The notes below the pieces were generated by a model that was given only the letters and a program-made list of their open reading frames with translations, had not been told where the DNA came from and ran no database searches. Source: Bacillota bacterium (GTDB taxonomy: Bacteria; Bacillota; Clostridia; Lachnospirales; Cellulosilyticaceae). Taken from it: a stretch of DNA of 28,800 nucleotides. The translations under genes and the position numbers were made by a program. Of this stretch, positions 1 through 8,996 are shown piece by piece (within the stretch, counting starts at the first letter, position 1; each line of letters starts with the position of its first letter). The stretch covers positions 1-28,800 of the forward strand of contig JAEYPM010000100.1 in assembly GCA_023410675.1 (NCBI GenBank), read 5' to 3'.

Positions 1-54
1 ATTTTTAGTAACACCAAAAAGTAAAAAAAGTACGCACTTTTTTCACAATGAAAG

Positions 55-98
55 AAAGCTTGCAACTCCCTATTCACAAGGTGTTACAAGCTTTTTTT
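55..98. terminator. Hairpin between the TtcA-like gene and the left edge
   Basis: Arms 55-62 and 87-94 (AAAGCTTG/CAAGCTTT) extend imperfectly to 69/80 and are followed by a T run at 92-98 on the plus strand. It would stop transcription entering from the left edge. In the other direction the tail is only CTTTCTTTC, so it is a weaker stop for the TtcA-like gene that ends at 171. A second AT-rich hairpin lies at 24-43 (AAAAAAGT/ACTTTTTT). The rest of 1-170 holds nothing else I can support. Confidence 0.6.
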
Positions 99-170
99 GC
101 ATCTCAACTGTCAAAGATGGGATTATACTCTAAACTTTTTTAAATGTCAAAACAATTATATGAATATTTT

Positions 171-1313
171 TTATTCCTTGTCTTCTTTCTTGTCGTAAGT
201 CTCTAAGAAATGATGCTTCTTACCCTCTCTCTTATAAGCTATGAGTGTATCTAAATTTGCGTTCTCAACACTTTTAAAGATATTTCCTTCAACATATGGA
301 TTTACCTTTTTCATTGTTTGAATCAGTTCTTTAATTTCTAGCCTCTTGGATGCATTTTCTGCACTGCTAGAGATTGTGCAGCTATCTGTTAGTTTACAAG
401 CACACCTGATAAAATTTAAGCCATTATAATCTCGCCATGCCTTAATATCATCTTCTCTAATTAAATAAAGAGGGCGAATAAGCTCCATGCCCTCGAAATT
501 GGTACTGTGAAGCTTTGGCATCATGGTTTGTAGCTGCCCGCTATAAAGCATACCCATAAGTATGGTCTCAATAACATCATCATAATGATGACCCAGTGCA
601 ATTTTATTGCATCCTAGCTGCTTTGCAAAATTATATAAATAACCTCTTCTCATTCTGGCACATAAATAACAGGGTGATTTTTCTACATTAAATACAGAAT
701 CAAAGATATCTGATTCAAAAATGTTAATAGGCACATTTAGTTTATTTGCGTTTTCCTCAATCACCTTGCGGTTTTCAGGGCTATATCCTGGATCCATCAC
801 AAGAAACTTTACTTCAAAGGGATATCTATTATGCAGCTTTAATTCCTGAAAAAGCTTTGCCATCAGCATAGAATCTTTGCCTCCTGAAATGCAAACAGCA
901 ACCCTATCCCCTTCTTTTATCAGTTCATATTCATTAATTGCCTTGGCAAATTTAGACCAGATATTTTTTTTGAACTTTTTTCGGATGCTTTGTTCAACCT
1001 TCTTAGCAAAGTCTTCATTATCCTTACTTTCCATTACATCTAAAAGCCATGCAGTATAACCGCCTTGCAAGCTTTGTGCATCAAAGCCTTGGTTTCTTAA
1101 GGTTTCTGCCACTTCGATACTGTATTCACCCTTACTACAACAAATAACCAATTTCTTCGTAAAATCAATGCTTTTATTTTCAGTAATGTTGTCTGCCAAG
1201 CTATGAATGGCTCCTGTAATTGCTCCATGAGCTACCTCAATTTCATTACGGATATCAATGATCTGGTATGTATCTTTAGTGAACTTCTTTAAGTCTTGAA
1301 TGGAAATACTCAT
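171..1313 (-). CDS. Rhodanese domain fused to TtcA-like tRNA 2-thiolation PP-loop ATPase
   Basis: 380 residues. Residues 1-95 form a rhodanese domain with a candidate persulfide cysteine at C58/C59 (VICCSKGEYS). Residues 115-380 form a TtcA-family PP-loop ATPase: SGGKDS at 143-148 binds ATP, GHHYDD lies at 241-246, and C215/C218 (CYLC) with C304 or C306 (CACKL) could hold the [4Fe-4S] cluster used by TtcA. In the family, TtcA adenylates a tRNA cytidine and replaces its oxygen with sulfur supplied as a persulfide, so the fused rhodanese plausibly acts as a built-in sulfur carrier; that step is inferred. The tRNA position is unproven because PP-loop relatives modify different bases. The ATG start has AGGGAG seven bases upstream. 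It is divergent from the DUF3592 gene. Confidence 0.85.
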   Translation of the reverse strand: MSISIQDLKKFTKDTYQIIDIRNEIEVAHGAITGAIHSLADNITENKSIDFTKKLVICCSKGEYSIEVAETLRNQGFDAQSLQGGYTAWLLDVMESKDNEDFAKKVEQSIRKKFKKNIWSKFAKAINEYELIKEGDRVAVCISGGKDSMLMAKLFQELKLHNRYPFEVKFLVMDPGYSPENRKVIEENANKLNVPINIFESDIFDSVFNVEKSPCYLCARMRRGYLYNFAKQLGCNKIALGHHYDDVIETILMGMLYSGQLQTMMPKLHSTNFEGMELIRPLYLIREDDIKAWRDYNGLNFIRCACKLTDSCTISSSAENASKRLEIKELIQTMKKVNPYVEGNIFKSVENANLDTLIAYKREGKKHHFLETYDKKEDKE

Positions 1314-1388
1314 TTTATTCTCCCTCTACTATCCTACTTAGCACAAATATTTTGAGTAACATAAGCTTTAAATTTAAATAAATTTATA

Positions 1389-1417
1389 TTGAGTAACACT
1401 TTATCATAATATATAAT
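1389..1417 (+). promoter_or_regulatory. Sigma-A-type promoter for the DUF3592 gene
   Basis: TTGAGT (1389-1394), a 17-base spacer and a perfect TATAAT (1412-1417). The predicted start of transcription is near 1424, about 55 bases before the ATG. The -35 hexamer lies inside TTGAGTAACA (1389-1398), which occurs again in the same direction at 1352-1361. Confidence 0.6.
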
Positions 1418-1478
1418 AACGTTGTTAACACAAATCAGATAATTCATATTATCAATCAATTAATGGAGGTAGTAACTA

Positions 1479-1922
1479 ATGGATTATGTCTTATTCGGAT
1501 TATCATTATTTGGTTTTATCATAGTCGTAATATCAGTGTGTTCTATGTTAGGTAAAAGACACTTATTAAAAACTGGTAATCGTACTTCTGGTACGATATG
1601 CCAAATCAAAGAGCGCCATACATATTCTAGATCACTTAGAAAAAGAACGACTTATTATCCTTATGTTGAATTTCATACAGGAAGTGACTTTATAACAGCT
1701 AAATATAGCGTAAGTTGTAATTCGTTTGATAAAAATTTCCGTCCTATATGCAAGTATAAAGTTTCTGACAAAGTAAACATCGTCTACAATCCAAAAAATC
1801 CAAAAAAGTTTGTTATTGATGCACCGCAAATGGTATACTTCAACGAAATGGTAGCTTTTACTGTTGGTATTGCAATTATCATTTCACCTATTGTTATCAA
1901 TTTTATGGAATCATTTAGCTAA
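1479..1922 (+). CDS. DUF3592 domain membrane protein
   Basis: 147 residues. A hydrophobic segment at about 3-24 and another at about 122-141 flank a soluble part with the DUF3592 pattern: a conserved turn (NRTSGTICQI), YYPYVEFHTG, and a closing VNIVYNPKNPKKFVID. The fold is a small beta-rich domain tethered by two membrane helices; its function is unknown in the family. GGAGGT sits eight bases before the ATG and a promoter lies at 1389-1417. The 3' end overlaps the SDR gene on the opposite strand by eight bases, with no visible terminator. It is the only plus-strand gene before position 9600. Confidence 0.8.
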   Translation: MDYVLFGLSLFGFIIVVISVCSMLGKRHLLKTGNRTSGTICQIKERHTYSRSLRKRTTYYPYVEFHTGSDFITAKYSVSCNSFDKNFRPICKYKVSDKVNIVYNPKNPKKFVIDAPQMVYFNEMVAFTVGIAIIISPIVINFMESFS

Positions 1923-2616
1923 TTGATTTCCCTCTATAGTCTTGTGCTCTTACAAACTGTGCTGTAAAGTTCTCATCTGTAGCTAAGGCTGGCACAATAG
2001 CCCCTGGTATTACTGTATCAACTTCATGATCCGCATTAGGTCCTCCAAGATCTGTTTTTAACCAGCCTGGATCGAGCATATTGACTAAAACACCTGTTTT
2101 TCTTAGTTCAAAAGCCAGTTCTTTAGTATACTTGTCTAATGCAGCTTTTGAAATAGAGTAAGTACAAAGGCTTGGCTCATTTTCCATGCCTGTTGTCAAG
2201 TTAATAATTCTTCCCCAGCCTCTTTCTTTCATCTTAGGGGCAAATACTGTGCATAAACGTACAGGTGCATAAAAATTGATTTGCATCATACGTTCCCATT
2301 CCTCTTTAGGAATTTCCCAAATAGGCATAAATGTAGCCATAACAGCTGCATTATTGTATAGAATATCAATAGCTCCTATTTTATTAACATCTTCTATTAG
2401 TCTTTCAACTTCTTCAGGATTTGATAGTTCCCCACAAACCGTATATACTTTAACACCAAATTCCTTGAGTAACTCAGTAGTATTCTTTGTATTGTGCATA
2501 GTTCTCCCATGCACAATAATATCACAGCCTTCCTTTGCTAAAGCAAGGGCTACTTTTTGTCCTATTCCTCTTGCTGAACCTGTAATAAGTGCCAGTTTCC
2601 CTTCTAATTGTTTCAT
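1915..2616 (-). CDS. Short-chain dehydrogenase/reductase (SDR)
   Basis: Classical SDR of 233 residues. TGSARGIG at 12-19 binds NAD(P), NNAA lies at 88-91, and the catalytic YSISK gives Y153 and K157. The usual catalytic Ser before the Tyr is replaced by Thr (NLTTG, T141/T142), an uncommon substitution that may change activity. An upstream in-frame ATG at 2664 would add 16 residues, but the chosen start at 2616 has AAGGAG at good spacing and begins right before the Rossmann strand (MKQLEGKLALITGS). The substrate cannot be read from sequence; SDRs reduce or oxidise alcohols, ketones and sugars. The stop overlaps the convergent DUF3592 gene. Confidence 0.85.
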   Translation of the reverse strand: MKQLEGKLALITGSARGIGQKVALALAKEGCDIIVHGRTMHNTKNTTELLKEFGVKVYTVCGELSNPEEVERLIEDVNKIGAIDILYNNAAVMATFMPIWEIPKEEWERMMQINFYAPVRLCTVFAPKMKERGWGRIINLTTGMENEPSLCTYSISKAALDKYTKELAFELRKTGVLVNMLDPGWLKTDLGGPNADHEVDTVIPGAIVPALATDENFTAQFVRAQDYRGKSIS

Positions 2617-2718
2617 GATTACGCTCCTTTTTCCTAAGTCATTTAGTTGATGAGTTGTTGTCATATAGTTATATGTCGTTTATATTCACTTTCGATGCTT
2701 TACTCATATTATGATGTT

Positions 2719-3165
2719 TTATTCAACTTGGGAAGTACATAAAGGACATCTTGTAGCATCTTTATGAATCTCGCTATAGCAGTATTTACACTGTTTTGTT
2801 ACTACCTCAGGTTCTACCTCTTTCTTTTTTGCAAAACGATTGATTTGTCTTACAACAAGAAATATGGAAAAAGCTACAATTAAAAAGTCTATGATATTAT
2901 TAATAAAAAGCCCATAATTTAAAGTAGCTATGCCACTTTCTTTAGCTGCTTCAAGCGTTAATATTTCTGTTCCCTCTGGTACCTTCCCTAATACAATGAA
3001 TAAATTTGTAAAATCTACCTTTCCTAAAAGCATTCCAATTAAAGGCATGATAATGTCATTGACTAAAGAGGTTACAATCTTACCAAATGCTCCTCCTATG
3101 ATAACCCCTATTGCTAAATCTATCATGTTCCCTTTAATAGCAAATTCTTTAAATTCTTTAATCAT
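2719..3165 (-). CDS. mscL: Large-conductance mechanosensitive channel MscL with zinc-ribbon tail
   Basis: 148 residues. MscL forms a homopentameric membrane pore that opens under high membrane tension to release solutes during osmotic downshock. The N-terminal amphipathic helix and TM1 (FKEFAIKGNMIDLAIGVIIGGAF, written here to show the MscL signature) are followed by a periplasmic loop at about 50-85 and TM2 at about 88-107. After TM2 there is a four-cysteine tail, C126-x2-C129 and C140-x2-C143, that looks like a zinc ribbon; E. coli MscL lacks it, but similar tails are known to me in other MscL proteins. AAAGGG precedes the ATG by nine bases. It lies 82 bases downstream of the chemoreceptor gene. 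Confidence 0.95.
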   Translation of the reverse strand: MIKEFKEFAIKGNMIDLAIGVIIGGAFGKIVTSLVNDIIMPLIGMLLGKVDFTNLFIVLGKVPEGTEILTLEAAKESGIATLNYGLFINNIIDFLIVAFSIFLVVRQINRFAKKKEVEPEVVTKQCKYCYSEIHKDATRCPLCTSQVE

Positions 3166-3247
3166 TTTATATTACCCTTTCTCAATATGAATAGTAAAAC
3201 AGCCTAACAAGTTTTTTATAGCATTCACTATCTAACATTAATTTATA

Positions 3248-4987
3248 CTATGCTCTATCACCTTTCTTAAAAAGCTTACCAACTGTAATATTTAACTCTT
3301 TTGCAATACTGGTCTGTCCCTGTGCTATGCTTTGAATATTTTGCATACTTTCTGTTGTATCATTTACGTTCCCTGAAATATCTTGTAAACTTGTGGATGT
3401 TTCTTCTATCGTAGTTGCCACTTCTTCAACAGAAGCACTTACTTTATCAACAATCTCTAGTACTTCCTTAGAGTGACTCACAAAACTCTTGACTAAGTTT
3501 TCAACTGTATCTGCGTCCTCAAGATAGCTTGTGCCTGAAGCTTCCAACCGTTCATAATCGTTGATAATCTTACTTTCAATAAAGTTAAGCATGTCTTCTA
3601 ATATAATAAATAAGTTATTGAATGCCTCTTGTATATGGAACACTAATTGGTCAATATTTTCAACTGTGTCTGCTGATTGGCTCGCTAGTGTTCTTACTTG
3701 CTCCGCAACTACGCCAAAGCCTTTCCCTAGTTCACCAGCCCTAGCTGCCTCTATACTTGCATTGATAGAAAGTAAATTCGTTTGTTTTGCAATGGATGCA
3801 ATGAGTTCAGACATACCTTTTATTTGCTGTACCACTTCTCCCTGCTTAGCAGCTTGCAACATTTTTTCTTTAATATCTTTATACATCTTTTGCGTTACAT
3901 TATTTGATTCTTTTGCATCTTCTTGCATTGACCCTGCACGTGCTTTTATTTCTTTTACAACCTGATTACTTTTTTGTGCCTGTGTAAGAAGTTGTCTAAC
4001 TTCTTCTGTTATATTGGAGCTTGAACATGCTATTTCTTGTATGCTCGCAGAAGTTTCTTCCATAGCCAATGCTATTTCATTAACATGTTTGTTAACGAAA
4101 TGCGTCTGAACGCTGATCTTCTCAACTGACGAACTAAGTTCTTCACTAGATACATTAATCGTACTGCTACTTTCGTAGACCTTGCCTGTCAGATTCTTTA
4201 TATGCTCTATCATTCGGTTAAAGTTTCTAGATAAATAACCGATCTCATCAGACGAGGTTATTTCTGCTTGTACAGTTAGATCGCCTTGCTCAACCTTTTT
4301 CATAAGTTTTGTTAAATTCTTTATTGGTAAAACTATTCGCTTAGATAATAGGAGCCCTATTAAAGAGGCTATGATCATAAGCAATAAGACCATAATCATA
4401 AGATTCCATTTATATTGTTGAAAAGCCAAATACTCTCGCTCCGCGTCATAATCAATTCCTATAAACCCTATCACATCGTTTTGCTTATTTTTAAGAGGAT
4501 AATAAGAGCATAAAAGTGTTCCCCATTCATTGAGTTCTATTCTTTCACTAATATAAGGTTTTCCTTCATAAACAATATCATAGGCCAATTCAGTCTCTTC
4601 CACATCTCCAATATGTGAAAAGTCTTCTTCATCTGAGCCATCAATGACATAAATGTATTCGCCTTGATCATTTTTTTTCATAGTATATAAATACTTAGCT
4701 CCTGTTAACACACGTAGCTCCTGTAAACTTTCTCTCATAGAGAGATAATCTTCATTTTGTTCATCTTCAGCAGTATTAAGATTAACAAATACTTCTGTGT
4801 CAATTTGTTTTTCAGCAGCCTCAGCTATTTGAATACTTTTTTCACTTAGGCTATTTACGAGTAGTCTGTAGCTTTGATTATAGGCTACAAACCATATACA
4901 ACTAACAGATGCTATAATAACGATTAAAAATGATAGTGTAATTTTTGTGCTTAGATGCGTTTCTTTAATATTAACCTTTAACCCCAT
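3248..4987 (-). CDS. Methyl-accepting chemotaxis protein
   Basis: 579 residues, a transmembrane chemoreceptor that controls CheA kinase. TM1 spans about 16-36. An extracytoplasmic sensor of about 155 residues (38-193) looks Cache-like (YLYTMKKNDQGEYIYVIDG, then GFIGIDYD). TM2 spans about 195-215, HAMP about 214-266, and the coiled-coil signalling domain about 270-575. The hairpin tip that contacts CheW/CheA is at about 398-435 (IAKQTNLLSINASIEAARAG). The ligand is unknown. The start has AAAGGGGG eight bases upstream. It follows the ABC half-transporter after 59 bases with no convincing terminator, so it may be read from the same transcript. No che genes are in the window. Confidence 0.92.
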   Translation of the reverse strand: MGLKVNIKETHLSTKITLSFLIVIIASVSCIWFVAYNQSYRLLVNSLSEKSIQIAEAAEKQIDTEVFVNLNTAEDEQNEDYLSMRESLQELRVLTGAKYLYTMKKNDQGEYIYVIDGSDEEDFSHIGDVEETELAYDIVYEGKPYISERIELNEWGTLLCSYYPLKNKQNDVIGFIGIDYDAEREYLAFQQYKWNLMIMVLLLMIIASLIGLLLSKRIVLPIKNLTKLMKKVEQGDLTVQAEITSSDEIGYLSRNFNRMIEHIKNLTGKVYESSSTINVSSEELSSSVEKISVQTHFVNKHVNEIALAMEETSASIQEIACSSSNITEEVRQLLTQAQKSNQVVKEIKARAGSMQEDAKESNNVTQKMYKDIKEKMLQAAKQGEVVQQIKGMSELIASIAKQTNLLSINASIEAARAGELGKGFGVVAEQVRTLASQSADTVENIDQLVFHIQEAFNNLFIILEDMLNFIESKIINDYERLEASGTSYLEDADTVENLVKSFVSHSKEVLEIVDKVSASVEEVATTIEETSTSLQDISGNVNDTTESMQNIQSIAQGQTSIAKELNITVGKLFKKGDRA

Positions 4988-5046
4988 ACACCGTTCCCCC
5001 TTTGAGTAAATCTATGTGTTTTTCCATACACTCTTAGAAATACCAC

Positions 5047-6777
5047 CTATTTTATCTTTAAGTACTTATAAAATTCACCTTGAAGCGTTACAAGTTCCTC
5101 ATATGTCCCATATTCTATACACACACCCTCTTTGATAACTGCAATATGATCCGCATCTTTAATAGTAGAAAGTCTATGTGCCACAATAAAAGTCGTACGC
5201 CCCCTTATCAGGTTCCGCATAGCCTTGTGTACTTGCTGTTCTGATATACTATCTAGTGCTGAAGTAGCTTCATCCAATATAATTACCTTTGGATCTCTAA
5301 TAAGTGCTCTTGCTATAGCAATTCTTTGTTTTTGACCCCCTGATAAATTGCCGCCATGCTCTCCGATTTGTGTATCTAAGCCTAGTGGAAGTTTATCAAT
5401 AAATTCTCTAAGGTTTGCATAATTAATGATTTCATTTAATTTTTCTTCACTTACTGATTTAAGTCCATAAGTAATATTTTCACGTATAGATCCTGAAAAT
5501 AGAATGGTATTTTGAGGTACAACTGCTATATGTTCTCTGTAGCTTCTTAAATCTATTTTGGATAGGTCCATACCATCAATAAAAACTTTACCCTGTGTCA
5601 CTTTATTAAAACCAATAATTAGATTAAGAAGTGTTGTTTTACCAGCTCCTGATTCTCCAACTAATGCAATACATTCACCCTTTTTTACACTTAGATTAAA
5701 ATCTTTAAGTACAGCCTCACGATCGTCATTATAACGAAACGTAATATTTTGTAATTCAAAGTTACCTTCTATATCCTTTAATTTTTTCTTCCCTTTATGT
5801 TCTTCTACATCATTAACTGACAATATTTCTTCTACTGAATAAATGGACTCAATTCCTTTAACCAGTGTAGGATATGTATTGATGATATAAGATATTTGAC
5901 TAAGAATAGATGAAAAATATCCTTGATAGAGAACAACATCCCCAACACTTATTTTCCCTTTATAAGCCTGATAGCCAGTAAATGCAAGACATAATACCTG
6001 TAAAACTTGAAAAGTAACCCAGCTATAAGCCCCAAATAATGCATTAATCATATCAAGCCTATAGCCTTTTGTTCTTACTTCATTTAAACGCTCATCAATC
6101 TTTTTAATTTCAACATTTTCAAGGGCATGTGCTCGAGTTAGTGGAAGCATTTCCACCATTTCTGCTACAGTTGCAGACATTTCTTCGATCTCTTTGCGAA
6201 ATTCTGTATTTGAACTTTTTATATTTTTTCTAAATATACTCGTAAAAGCTACAGCAATGGGAATAGTAAGAAGAAATACTAGAGCCATCATTCTGCTTTT
6301 ACTCACAGTAACAATAAGTGCAACTAAAATATTAAATATAACGGGCAGAAGCGTTGCATAGAGCTGCATGGATAAGAATTGAATCGCTTCTACATCTCTT
6401 AGTATTTTTGATTGTAGTTTCCCTGACTGAAGTTCCTTATGATAGGAAATAGACATAATTTGTAATTTACGCACTAATTTGCTTCTAAGCTCAGCCTCAA
6501 CATGCCTTACAGGATCACTTAAATACTTAATATGGAGCATCTGTGTAGGCACATTTTGTATAATAGCTATAAAAGCAATAAATAAGTTAATAAATAGCTC
6601 TGTTATATTATGCTGCATCGGATTACTTACTATATCAATAACATTCGCTGTAACAATAGGCAAAATCCATACAGGTGAATTTTTAATAATAAAAAACAAA
6701 ATAGATATAATAAGTTTATTCCAATTACCTTTATACATATATAAAAGAGTGATTAATGGATTTTGCTTATTCTTCAT
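5047..6777 (-). CDS. ABC exporter half-transporter (permease-ATPase fusion)
   Basis: 576 residues in the order membrane domain then nucleotide-binding domain, typical of type IV exporters. Membrane helices occupy about 20-310. The ATPase has Walker A GESGAGKT (374-381), signature LSGGQ (478-482), Walker B VIILDE (498-503) and the switch histidine H534 (AHRLST), so every catalytic residue is present and it can work as a homodimer. The substrate cannot be read from sequence; homologues export lipids, peptides or drugs. AGGAG lies ten bases before the ATG. It starts 67 bases after the P-II-like gene in the same direction, so it may belong to that transcript or to an independent one; no promoter was recognised in the gap. 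Confidence 0.9.
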   Translation of the reverse strand: MKNKQNPLITLLYMYKGNWNKLIISILFFIIKNSPVWILPIVTANVIDIVSNPMQHNITELFINLFIAFIAIIQNVPTQMLHIKYLSDPVRHVEAELRSKLVRKLQIMSISYHKELQSGKLQSKILRDVEAIQFLSMQLYATLLPVIFNILVALIVTVSKSRMMALVFLLTIPIAVAFTSIFRKNIKSSNTEFRKEIEEMSATVAEMVEMLPLTRAHALENVEIKKIDERLNEVRTKGYRLDMINALFGAYSWVTFQVLQVLCLAFTGYQAYKGKISVGDVVLYQGYFSSILSQISYIINTYPTLVKGIESIYSVEEILSVNDVEEHKGKKKLKDIEGNFELQNITFRYNDDREAVLKDFNLSVKKGECIALVGESGAGKTTLLNLIIGFNKVTQGKVFIDGMDLSKIDLRSYREHIAVVPQNTILFSGSIRENITYGLKSVSEEKLNEIINYANLREFIDKLPLGLDTQIGEHGGNLSGGQKQRIAIARALIRDPKVIILDEATSALDSISEQQVHKAMRNLIRGRTTFIVAHRLSTIKDADHIAVIKEGVCIEYGTYEELVTLQGEFYKYLKIK

Positions 6778-6844
6778 TGTTAGTCACTCCTAAAAAGTTT
6801 TTATCCTTCGTAACCTTATATACCCATTTAAGTCTTAAACTTTT

Positions 6845-7513
6845 TTATTTATAGAGCCCATATGTTTTATTCACATTTTGAATATAAATAATACCATTTC
6901 CTGCTTCATCAATATTTAACTCTTTTCTTATTGAACTTACAATTGCCTCAGTCATATCTATCTCTGAAAGGATAATAACGATTTCTTTTTCTGGTGCAAT
7001 TTCCATAGAAAAAACCTTACTTATTTCATTAATTCCTGAACCTCTACCATTAATTATTGTGCCTCCCTTTGAACCTGCCTTGGTTGCTGCATCAATAACT
7101 TCTTCGGCTTTACCTTTATCTACGATAACTGTTATAGAATGATACATAATATTCTCTATACCTCTTTCGCTTTTTGTATTTTCAGGGTTTAAGTTGCCTG
7201 TCCCTAGTATAGTCCCTATAGATGTTGTGAAGGCTATACCATGGTTTTGCTTCTCAAAGCTGAACTTTTCATTTAAATTTTTAAGAACTTCATAAGCATG
7301 CTCTTGCTCCGCAGCTATCAATACTATTTCTTTTCTAATATCTGAAAGTCCTAGAAAGTCTAAAATTTTGTTACTTGCTGTACCTTTTCCAAGTAATACT
7401 GTTGCCCCTAAAATGTCCAATTGATTAGCAGTTTGTATTAACTTTTGGGCATGCCCATGGTTAACAATAATACAAATAAGTTCAATATGAGTATCTTTAG
7501 GCCTATCAACCAT
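6845..7513 (-). CDS. Tandem P-II-like signalling protein (two fused P-II domains)
   Basis: 222 residues made of two P-II (GlnB-like) ferredoxin-fold domains, about 10-112 and 122-222. Each has the P-II order: a beta strand (ELICIIVNHGHA; SITVIVDKGKA), a Gly-rich T-loop base (GATVLLGKG; GGTIINGRGSG), a second half-repeat (EIVLIAA; EIVIILS) and a B-loop-like glycine turn (NHGIAF; GNGIIYI). P-II proteins usually form trimers of single domains and bind ATP/ADP/2-oxoglutarate; a tandem protein must assemble differently. The T-loop has no clear uridylylation Tyr. The gene overlaps the 3' end of the DUF1538 gene by eight bases, so the two are co-translated, and it probably senses a nucleotide state for that transporter. 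Ligand and partner are inferred. Confidence 0.85.
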   Translation of the reverse strand: MVDRPKDTHIELICIIVNHGHAQKLIQTANQLDILGATVLLGKGTASNKILDFLGLSDIRKEIVLIAAEQEHAYEVLKNLNEKFSFEKQNHGIAFTTSIGTILGTGNLNPENTKSERGIENIMYHSITVIVDKGKAEEVIDAATKAGSKGGTIINGRGSGINEISKVFSMEIAPEKEIVIILSEIDMTEAIVSSIRKELNIDEAGNGIIYIQNVNKTYGLYK

Positions 7514-8996
7514 TATTTTTCATTCCTCCTTTTTTAGATTTTATACGGAATATAAAACCTAGTATTTGCAAAGCTATTAATGGAGCCGTTGCAACCATTG
7601 CAATAACACCAAAACCATCTACTAAAACATTAGCCCCTTCTATTGCTTCGGCTGCCCCTTGTGCATATGCTAATATAAATGTCGCTGTCATTGGGCCTGA
7701 AGCAACTCCTCCAGAATCAAATGCAATACCTACAAATAGTTTTGGAACAAAGTAAGTCATGATTATGGCTAAAACATAGCTTGGTAAGAGATAGTGCCAT
7801 AATTTTACTCCTGGAATTACTATTCTTACTATAGATAAGGCAACAGCTGATGCCACAGCTATTGCTAAGGAAACCATAACAACCTTCCTACCCACATATC
7901 CACTTGTAACATCTTCTATTTGGTGCGTTAGAACATAAACTGCTGGTTCAGCAAGTATTGTAACCATGCCAAGTAAAAATCCTATACTGATAACATAAAC
8001 TGGACTATCTATAGAAGCAAGTTTATAGCCAACCGTACTACCTACCTCCATAAATCCGGCATTAACACCTACCAAAAATATAACCAATCCTACAAAGGTA
8101 TAAAGCATACCAAATAGAATTTTTCTAACCACAAATCTTGACATCTTAAAAGACAGTTCTTGAAATACTAAAAATACTGCCACAATTGGAACAAGTGCTA
8201 CTGCTACTTCTAATGCTACAGTTGGTGTTTTTTCAATAAATGGGGTAAAGATTGATGATGATATTGTTTCTGTGGCTTCCAATGAACCTGTAATCTTATC
8301 ACTTTGTGATACTATACTCATGATCATAACAGAGAGAATGGCACCTGTAGAGGCTATAGCAACTAATCCAAAGCTATCCTTTTCAGAAGACTTACTATCT
8401 TTTTTGAGCTTAGATACACCAGTGGCAAGAGCCAAAATAAATGGAACAGTTAAGGCTCCTGTAGTAGCTCCTGAAGCATCAAAAGATATTGCAAGAAATT
8501 CTGGTGATGTAAAAAGTGCAAGAATCAAGATGACACCATATACTAAGGTTAATATCTTGTACAGTGGATAGTTATAAACAATCCTTATTAGTCCGATTGA
8601 AAGCATGATGGCAATGCCTAAGGATACAATAGTTACAATAGTACCTTTTGAAATAAGCCCTGATGTAACGGTATTTATTTGGTTTGCAAGAATATGCAAA
8701 TCAGGCTCCGCAATGGATACAAAAAAGCCAAGTAACAACCCAGCTATTGCTACAATCCAAATCTTATTTGATTTGGCCATGGCTGCACCCATGGTATTTC
8801 CAATTGGCGTAATGCCATTATCGACACCTATTAAAAAAATTGTTAAACCAATTACGACAAATGCCGCACCAATAAGAAATCTTACCACTAAAGATTTGGG
8901 CATTGGCGTTAGAGTGGAATTGAGTATTAAAACTATTACTGTGATTGGGAGAACAGAATACAAAACTTCTTTAAATTTTTCAGTCATTATATTCAA
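7506..8996 (-). CDS. DUF1538 membrane protein, duplicated (putative cation/proton antiporter)
   Basis: 496 residues, almost wholly hydrophobic (about 12 or more helices), built from two homologous halves. GVDNGITPIG matches GVNAGFMEVG, SIAEPDLHILANQI matches ILAEPAVYVLTHQI, and SFDASGATTGALTVPFILA matches AFDSGGVASGPMTATFILA. In Halomonas a two-gene DUF1538 pair (UmpA/UmpB) was reported to act as a Na+(Li+, K+)/H+ antiporter; this protein may be the fused equivalent, which is inference. The acidic AEP and FD/SG motifs inside membrane helices are candidate ion sites. I chose the TTG start at 8996 because AGGAGG is nine bases upstream; the in-frame ATG three codons later would be too far. It overlaps the tandem P-II gene and has a consensus promoter. 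Confidence 0.85.
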   Translation of the reverse strand: MNIMTEKFKEVLYSVLPITVIVLILNSTLTPMPKSLVVRFLIGAAFVVIGLTIFLIGVDNGITPIGNTMGAAMAKSNKIWIVAIAGLLLGFFVSIAEPDLHILANQINTVTSGLISKGTIVTIVSLGIAIMLSIGLIRIVYNYPLYKILTLVYGVILILALFTSPEFLAISFDASGATTGALTVPFILALATGVSKLKKDSKSSEKDSFGLVAIASTGAILSVMIMSIVSQSDKITGSLEATETISSSIFTPFIEKTPTVALEVAVALVPIVAVFLVFQELSFKMSRFVVRKILFGMLYTFVGLVIFLVGVNAGFMEVGSTVGYKLASIDSPVYVISIGFLLGMVTILAEPAVYVLTHQIEDVTSGYVGRKVVMVSLAIAVASAVALSIVRIVIPGVKLWHYLLPSYVLAIIMTYFVPKLFVGIAFDSGGVASGPMTATFILAYAQGAAEAIEGANVLVDGFGVIAMVATAPLIALQILGFIFRIKSKKGGMKNNG

